Shown: positions 24,641 to 29,235 of the stretch, piece after piece
Layout of the letters: the number at the start of each line of letters is the position of its first letter
How positions within the stretch are numbered: the first letter of the stretch is position 1
Source of the DNA: Candidatus Omnitrophota bacterium
GTDB lineage: Bacteria > Omnitrophota > Omnitrophia > Omnitrophales > JACQLI01
Direction of reading: 5' to 3'
Assembly: GCA_016204125.1 (NCBI GenBank)
Contig: JACQLI010000051.1
Location: 1-29,235 of the forward strand
DNA length: 29,235 nt
Translations under genes and position numbers: made by a program
The notes under the pieces: generated by a model
What the model was told of the DNA's origin: nothing
Database searches by the model: none
The model's input: only the letters and a program-made list of their open reading frames with translations

Positions 24641-24690
24641 TGTTGGAAGGATACGACAAGTATCAACTGAGTTCTGTGACAGATGTCACT
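24641..24690 (-). promoter_or_regulatory. CRP/FNR-type operator and promoter of the hemerythrin/nxr operon
   Basis: Palindrome tgtgacagatgtcact (24675-24690) matches the two sites at 133-148 and 15984-15999 (arms TGTGAC/GTCACT here with one changed outer base). On the minus strand tatcct lies at 24653-24648, giving a start near 24641 and a palindrome centre (24682.5) at about -41.5. The thioesterase gene stops at 24703, only 12 bases away, so the site is in the gap between genes that face the same way. Confidence 0.62.
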
Positions 24691-24702
24691 ACGCAGTTAC
24701 TT

Positions 24703-25104
24703 TTATTTGGCCCGCTTAAGTCGGGTTTTGCAAGTACTCGCTGCTTTAGCTATGAGACTGCCAGCAGTATTTCGGATTTCACATTCGATATAGCCGAGAG
24801 ACTTTCCATGCGAAATGACCTTGGCAATCGCACGCAGACGATCGCCAGGAAGGGCGGGACGTAAGAAATTGATCTTAAACTCTACAGTGACACCGCTCTG
24901 GGTGGGGGATAGGAGTGTTGTAAAAGCGTATCCCATAGCCGCATCAGATAAGTCGCATAGAACGCCGCCATGAATGGTCCCGATTGTGTTCACGTGTTGT
25001 TTCCCCATTTTCATCGTACACACAGCCGAACCCCTCCCTGCCTTGATTAATCTGAAACCTAATAACTTTGCTACAGGAGGGGTTATAATCTTGATTCGTT
25101 TCAC
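24703..25104 (-). CDS. Hotdog-fold thioesterase, PaaI family
   Basis: 133 residues, start GTG at 25104, no signal or membrane part. The hotdog pattern HVNTIGTIHGGVLCDLSDAAMGYA (catalytic-region HGG-x-D) and VTVEFKINFLRPALPGDRLRA match PaaI-type acyl-CoA thioesterases. It should hydrolyse aryl- or acyl-CoA esters. It begins one base after the upstream radical SAM gene stop and is probably cotranscribed; substrate unknown. Confidence 0.85.
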   Translation of the reverse strand: MKRIKIITPPVAKLLGFRLIKAGRGSAVCTMKMGKQHVNTIGTIHGGVLCDLSDAAMGYAFTTLLSPTQSGVTVEFKINFLRPALPGDRLRAIAKVISHGKSLGYIECEIRNTAGSLIAKAASTCKTRLKRAK

Positions 25105-25105
25105 T

Positions 25106-27127
25106 TTATGCGGCAGAAGCAGAGCGTCTCAGGAACGAAAGAAGAAACCGAGTGAAGAGGGCGATTTCTCTGATGCTCATGAAAGCGAGTTTATGATATT
25201 CGATTTGGAAGACAGCACCCTGTTTAAGGTGGCCCCAGGCCTTCTTCCAGAAACGTTCCAGGGGAGCTCTAGTGAAGGTTAACGAATCTGAAAATACATC
25301 CCACTTTCGAAACCACAATTGAATGCGAGAAGGTACGCGCAGACTTGAAAGGTCAATTCCATCTGCTGAAGCCTTGAGGGAAGAAACCGCAGTTCGGTAA
25401 AGGGATTGAAGTTCAGAAAGACGGAGACTCCGCCACTCTACCACCCGTTTTCGAAGGCGAGTTAGTTCTAAAACAACATGCTCTTCTAGAGGACTTCGCC
25501 TGCGAGTTGCAAGCCAAACCTCCTCCATCTCGAGTGCCAACTTAACCCACCCCGTTAAGGTGTGCCACACATCTTTAATTCGACGCTTAAAGTAATCCCA
25601 TTGTCCCTCCAGGGGAAAGGTAGGCCTCCTCTCGCGCCGTCCCTTCAACCTAAAGAAACCGTGAACCATGGGATGCCCACCCTCAACTTCCACAGCATTT
25701 TTGTACCAAATAAAATTCGAGAAAACACCCCAGTATTTTTTTGCTGGTGTCTTTCTCAGAATGTCTTTCAAATTTTCAAGACCGTAGAAGGTTTTCCAAG
25801 CCCACTCATAGACTCGAGTCCATACATGGGGTTTCATAAGAGGGTGGCGAAAAGTTTCATGGAAAGAGTCATAATTATTCAGATCTGCATCGAGGACCAC
25901 GTGTTCGGACAGAAGTTGGCGATAATCCTCCGAACCAGGAAGGGGGGTGAGCATAAAGAATGAAGCCTGTTCTGCTCCCAGCTCAGACCGTAGACGCATC
26001 ATGTCCTTTTTGACTGACTCCTCGCTGTCAAAAGGAAAACCGATGATGTAGGCCAAGTGAGTAACAATTCCTGCCTTATGATAGGTGTCAATCAGGGTTT
26101 TGAAATCAGCTATTAGGTTTTGCTTTTTCCCAGCCGCTTTCAGGTTTTCTTGGTTAATACTTTCAACACCAATAAATACCTGAGAACAGCCAGCTCGACT
26201 CGCCTTCTCCACGAAATTTGGAATACGATAAGACTGCGTATCAACTTGCATCATAAAAGTGAATTTGATTTCTTCCTCTTCGCGTAGTTGAGTTAAGACA
26301 TCAAAAATAGCTTCCCAATTCTTGTTACGAGAAAAGTTGTCATCCGTAAAAAAATAGTGACGGATTTTATGCTCCCGGTAGTTCCTCCGAATCATCTCAA
26401 TAATCGACTCGACCGCACGAAACCGCATCATTCGCCCTTGGACATTGATAACGGTACAAAAGCTGCATTGAAAGGGACAGCCGCGACCACAATCCAGAGT
26501 ACCAAAGTGACGAACGGTATATCGGCTCAGCAAACTTTCTGGAATTTTGGGGAGTGGGGCATCAGAGAGATTAGGGAGTTCGTGCAAAAAATTGTAAATG
26601 GGCTTCAAAGTTCCCGCTAACGCATCCTGAAGAATCATTTCCCATTTTTCTTCTACTTCGCCGGCCACAAGGGTTACGCCAGCCTCTTTAAGTATAGCCA
26701 TTTCTTTCGAAAGCTCAGGTAAAGTTGCAACTACTCCGCTTACGTGGAAGCCACCAATCAGGACATCGATGCCTGCACGGCGGAAACTCAAGGCAAGGTC
26801 CGAGGCTCTTGGGAATTGGTTTGATTGAACCCCAACCAGACAAACAATCGTCTTCGCCCTCTTCTTTCTACTCAATCGAACTATTTTGCTTAGATTAACC
26901 CGTTGAACCGTTTCATCAATCGCTTCAATGCGCCACTTCAAATCGCGCCCCAAGGCTTCGCGATTTTTGACGTCCTCACTCAAACCATAAAGACACGCTA
27001 ACGTATTACTCGGAAGCACCCCCTTCCAGTGGCGAATCACATAACCGTCGTCGTCATACTTGGAGGGCTTGATCAGGTAGAGATTTAATCGGCGGAAGAG
27101 AGTTGGCGTGGAGTCAATTTGTGGCAT
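25106..27127 (-). CDS. B12-binding-type radical SAM protein (large)
   Basis: 673 residues from ATG 27127; a longer frame to 27226 would overlap the upstream gene by more than 100 bases. The radical SAM motif is CPFQCSFC, near residue 220, with CGRG just in front. An N-terminal part with VCLVGVQSNQ and IDVLIGGFHVSG resembles the cobalamin-binding half of B12 radical SAM enzymes. GFPFDSEESV and GVESINQENL are typical of the family. A long C-terminal region of about 250 residues is Arg-, Trp- and Lys-rich and has no assigned function. It starts inside the end of the SPL-like gene (14-base overlap). The substrate is unknown. Confidence 0.82.
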   Translation of the reverse strand: MPQIDSTPTLFRRLNLYLIKPSKYDDDGYVIRHWKGVLPSNTLACLYGLSEDVKNREALGRDLKWRIEAIDETVQRVNLSKIVRLSRKKRAKTIVCLVGVQSNQFPRASDLALSFRRAGIDVLIGGFHVSGVVATLPELSKEMAILKEAGVTLVAGEVEEKWEMILQDALAGTLKPIYNFLHELPNLSDAPLPKIPESLLSRYTVRHFGTLDCGRGCPFQCSFCTVINVQGRMMRFRAVESIIEMIRRNYREHKIRHYFFTDDNFSRNKNWEAIFDVLTQLREEEEIKFTFMMQVDTQSYRIPNFVEKASRAGCSQVFIGVESINQENLKAAGKKQNLIADFKTLIDTYHKAGIVTHLAYIIGFPFDSEESVKKDMMRLRSELGAEQASFFMLTPLPGSEDYRQLLSEHVVLDADLNNYDSFHETFRHPLMKPHVWTRVYEWAWKTFYGLENLKDILRKTPAKKYWGVFSNFIWYKNAVEVEGGHPMVHGFFRLKGRRERRPTFPLEGQWDYFKRRIKDVWHTLTGWVKLALEMEEVWLATRRRSPLEEHVVLELTRLRKRVVEWRSLRLSELQSLYRTAVSSLKASADGIDLSSLRVPSRIQLWFRKWDVFSDSLTFTRAPLERFWKKAWGHLKQGAVFQIEYHKLAFMSIREIALFTRFLLSFLRRSASAA

Positions 27128-28250
27128 AGTCTCTTCTTTTTGGTTCAGAGAGTTGGAGATCTGGAAAACGGCGGAAAAGGTTTTCATGAAAAAGGTAATC
27201 CAAATGATTGTTATCCTCAGGCGCAAAACCCGTCACTTCTTTCCATACCGTTTCATTTTCCATACAAAAGTAGACAAAGACATTTTTCCAATGTTTTCTG
27301 ATCCGCGAATAAATCTTTTGATACATCTCCGTTCGAATAGGGCGCAAGTAGCGCATTTTGCCGTCCAGGCCTCGGACCATTTCTCCAGTAGTCACACGAC
27401 TGTGGGGGAATCGGATGTCGACGACATTCTTAAGGGCAGGTGGATAACGGAGACTACCGATGCTTAGCCAGAGTATATCATTTTCCGAGAAGGTCTCAGA
27501 GAGTTTGTCGATCGTCTCTCCATATTTCCTTTCCCACTCAGCGGTTTCGATGATGGGATCAAAGTGGAAACCGACACGGTAACCCTTAGAAATTGCTCGC
27601 TCGGCTGCTTCAAGACGCGCTTCAAGAGGTGCTGTTTTGAATTCTTCTTCCCTAATGACTGTATCGGCATTGAGTGACCAGGAAACGACAACATTCTTTT
27701 TGCCGGTAAGGGGAGGGAGGTGACCTACAAAATCTGTTTTGGTTTTGAATTCAAGAATAAAATTCTTTGTAGAAGCGCATTGAATCAACTCTTGGTTGAA
27801 TTCCGTAAAGGGATTGAGGGCCAAACTATCGGTTAGCTCACCTGTTCCAATGCGAAAAAGACGATTTGGCTCCTTTTGTAAAAGAGAGTCGATCTCTCCC
27901 CCGAGTTGTTCCATATTGACATAAATAGTAATGAGAGGGAAGGTTAAGTAACTCTGCAAAACACAGTAAGTGCAATCAAGGGGACAATTGGTTTGCTGGT
28001 TGATGACCCAATAATTGCAGCAGAGATAATTTTGATCAGTTCCAGGACACCTTTTGACAAAAGGACCTTTGAAGTGAGTAAGCCAGAGCTTTCTTTTTCC
28101 TAAAGTGAGCGGGATTGATTGCATCGACTCGATGAATCTGTCCCGATCCTTTACGATTTCTACAGGGATTCCTTCCAATCTTTGTAGGATCTTTTGAGAA
28201 AGGGGTTTTTCCTCTACCGATTGATCCAGGTAGATTCTTTCAATATCCAT
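27114..28250 (-). CDS. Spore photoproduct lyase-like radical SAM protein
   Basis: 378 residues, start ATG 28250. The radical SAM cluster is NCPLDCTYCVLQ (C-x3-C-x2-C). The sequence through LCCNYWVINQQTNCP, the EFKTKTDF strand, SLNADTVIREEE and DPIIETAEWERKYGE follows the SPL family. In Bacillus and Clostridium SPL repairs the thymine spore photoproduct; homologues in non-spore-forming Gram-negatives are known but their function is unclear. Here no spore genes are present. It precedes another radical SAM gene, so the pair may act in a common modification rather than DNA repair. Confidence 0.82.
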   Translation of the reverse strand: MDIERIYLDQSVEEKPLSQKILQRLEGIPVEIVKDRDRFIESMQSIPLTLGKRKLWLTHFKGPFVKRCPGTDQNYLCCNYWVINQQTNCPLDCTYCVLQSYLTFPLITIYVNMEQLGGEIDSLLQKEPNRLFRIGTGELTDSLALNPFTEFNQELIQCASTKNFILEFKTKTDFVGHLPPLTGKKNVVVSWSLNADTVIREEEFKTAPLEARLEAAERAISKGYRVGFHFDPIIETAEWERKYGETIDKLSETFSENDILWLSIGSLRYPPALKNVVDIRFPHSRVTTGEMVRGLDGKMRYLRPIRTEMYQKIYSRIRKHWKNVFVYFCMENETVWKEVTGFAPEDNNHLDYLFHENLFRRFPDLQLSEPKRRDYATN

Positions 28251-28264
28251 ATTCAGCCCAGGCC

Positions 28265-28792
28265 TTAACTTGGATGTGCAATAGCCTCTATCAGGGAAAC
28301 TCGGAGGGGATGGGTTTGAGTGACCTTAAGGGCTAGAGCAGTATCTGCCCCTGAGATTTTTCCGCCAATAGCGACCACAGTTTCGCCCAATCGAATCAAA
28401 CCTGCTTGGACTGCCCTCCTCACGATCTTGAAACAGACCCAACCACCCGTTCCTATGAATTCTTCGAAGATCGCTTGGCGTTTACCTTGAAATTTAATGC
28501 CAAAGTATTTGCCAAGCCAGAGCGCCATTCTGACAAAGAGGACCGTTTGATGAGAAAGGAGGGGATAGCCTGCTTTTTCTAATTTTTTTCGGACGTCAGG
28601 ACTGAATCGCCACATTGAAGGAGCCCAAGGTCCCTCGTGAGAGGCAACAATGAGACGGATGCCGTCGTTTTGAATAAGGTTGAGCATCTTCTCAGCCGTG
28701 GCGCCTGTAGTAGAAGCCAGAATAAGAGGCGTCCCGTGCTTGCGTGCCCACTCCGTCCCCAACTGGAGAATAAAAGATGTTGTATCGTTCAC
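28265..28792 (-). CDS. Stand-alone pyruvate-kinase C-terminal-like protein
   Basis: 175 residues, GTG start at 28792, no signal. The N-terminal LILASTTGATAEKML and C-terminal VVAIGGKISGADTALALKVT match the PK_C domain (alpha/beta domain of pyruvate kinase) that also occurs alone as an uncharacterised family. It lacks the catalytic TIM-barrel domain, so it is not a pyruvate kinase. A weak ribosome-binding agg precedes. Spaced 14 bases from the SPL-like gene and three bases from the gene upstream, so likely cotranscribed. Confidence 0.78.
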   Translation of the reverse strand: MNDTTSFILQLGTEWARKHGTPLILASTTGATAEKMLNLIQNDGIRLIVASHEGPWAPSMWRFSPDVRKKLEKAGYPLLSHQTVLFVRMALWLGKYFGIKFQGKRQAIFEEFIGTGGWVCFKIVRRAVQAGLIRLGETVVAIGGKISGADTALALKVTQTHPLRVSLIEAIAHPS

Positions 28793-28795
28793 TCG

Positions 28796-29235
28796 TCAAC
28801 CTGGGAGGCGGTAGATTAAACGACTCGTCCGCGGATGTTGAAACCAATCAAACTTCAGACAAAGACCTGTCCAGCAGGCCATGGCAAGTGCCACCCATGA
28901 TTTGAGTGTGACGCTAACTGTTGAACTCTTAATCATCTTCACAATTTCCTCATAAAGCCTGTTGGCGTAGTCCCGTGCTTGTTTGGACGGTCCCAAGAGA
29001 CGAGCTGTCAGAAAAATGGGAAGGGCATTCAAGATATCTTTTTTATACGTTTCAGCGCGTTTTCTCAAAATTTCACTTTTTTCTTGAATCAGCCTTTGAT
29101 AACCGAGGAGCCAATTTTCGACGGCACGAACCACGGAAGGCCCCAGGACTTTGAAATCGGTTTCATAACATTCCTCCTGTATGTTTTCAAGTTCTTGACT
29201 CGAAAGAACGGGGTGTTTAACCACTCCATAGTATC
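28796..29235 (-). CDS. Partial gene, probable C-terminal part of a radical SAM protein
   Basis: The reading frame is open to the window edge; a GTG at 29224 exists but the frame continues with codons for Tyr, Tyr and Gly before it, so the true start is outside. The visible part (about 145 residues) is helical, charged, with no cluster motif. The HPVLSSQELENIQEE stretch resembles the C-terminal helix region of B12-type radical SAM enzymes, like the end of the 25106-27127 protein. It is also compatible with an unknown helical protein. It ends three bases before the PK_C-like gene start. Confidence 0.55.
   Translation of the reverse strand, partial: YYGVVKHPVLSSQELENIQEECYETDFKVLGPSVVRAVENWLLGYQRLIQEKSEILRKRAETYKKDILNALPIFLTARLLGPSKQARDYANRLYEEIVKMIKSSTVSVTLKSWVALAMACWTGLCLKFDWFQHPRTSRLIYRLPG

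Noticed and set aside
24591..24659. Longer hemerythrin start at 24659
   Set aside because: It lies upstream of the predicted transcription start near 24641 and lacks a ribosome binding site.

Overview
The window looks like chromosomal DNA of an uncultured Gram-negative bacterium with anaerobic or microaerobic respiration. It has two porins, Tat-exported molybdoenzymes and periplasmic c-type cytochrome domains, and base composition looks even throughout. The catalytic subunits at 17.4-24.1 kb resemble the periplasmic nitrite oxidoreductase / nitrate reductase (Nxr/Nar) lineage known from Nitrospira, Nitrospina, anammox planctomycetes and several uncultured phyla. Sequence alone does not fix the phylum. 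No rRNA, tRNA, CRISPR array or insertion sequence was seen.

Layout. (1) 0.1-6.4 kb, + strand: an operon for a polysulfide/thiosulfate-reductase-type complex (four-cluster ferredoxin subunit, NrfD-type membrane anchor, Tat-exported molybdopterin subunit, TorD-like chaperone) followed by a porin. (2) 15.9-6.5 kb, - strand: a long co-directional run of tatA, then a Moco-riboswitch-like leader with an intrinsic terminator, then moaA, a MOSC protein, moeA, moaC, moaB, a TauE/SafE permease, mobB, mobA, a CDF metal transporter, two unknown membrane proteins and a second porin. (3) 24.6-16.0 kb, - strand: a hemerythrin gene heading an operon for a diheme cytochrome c/heme b subunit, NxrA/NarG-like catalytic subunit, a 90-residue protein, NxrB/NarH-like subunit, a TorD/NarJ-type chaperone and an unknown 227-residue protein. 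(4) 29.2-24.7 kb, - strand: a cut-off gene at the window edge, a stand-alone pyruvate-kinase-C-terminal-like protein, a spore-photoproduct-lyase-like radical SAM protein, a second large radical SAM protein and a hotdog thioesterase.

How they fit. Regions 1-3 form one functional unit: two exported Mo enzymes, their chaperones, the Tat component to export them and most of the cofactor pathway. The strongest unlisted signal is regulatory. The promoter regions of the psr-like operon, tatA/moa and the hemerythrin/nxr operon each hold a 16-base palindrome of form (A/T)GTGAC-N4-GTCACT. In each case it is followed by a -10-like hexamer at the same spacing, so its centre falls at about -41.5 from the predicted start, which is class II CRP/FNR activator geometry. 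The cofactor operon would carry a second control, a Moco-sensing leader with a terminator. No gene for the CRP/FNR-type regulator, molybdate transport (modABC), MPT synthase (moaD/moaE) or a NarI-type membrane subunit lies in the window.

Limits: all assignments come from reading motifs and gene order. The substrate of the psr-like enzyme and the direction of the Nxr/Nar enzyme (nitrite oxidation or nitrate reduction) cannot be decided here.
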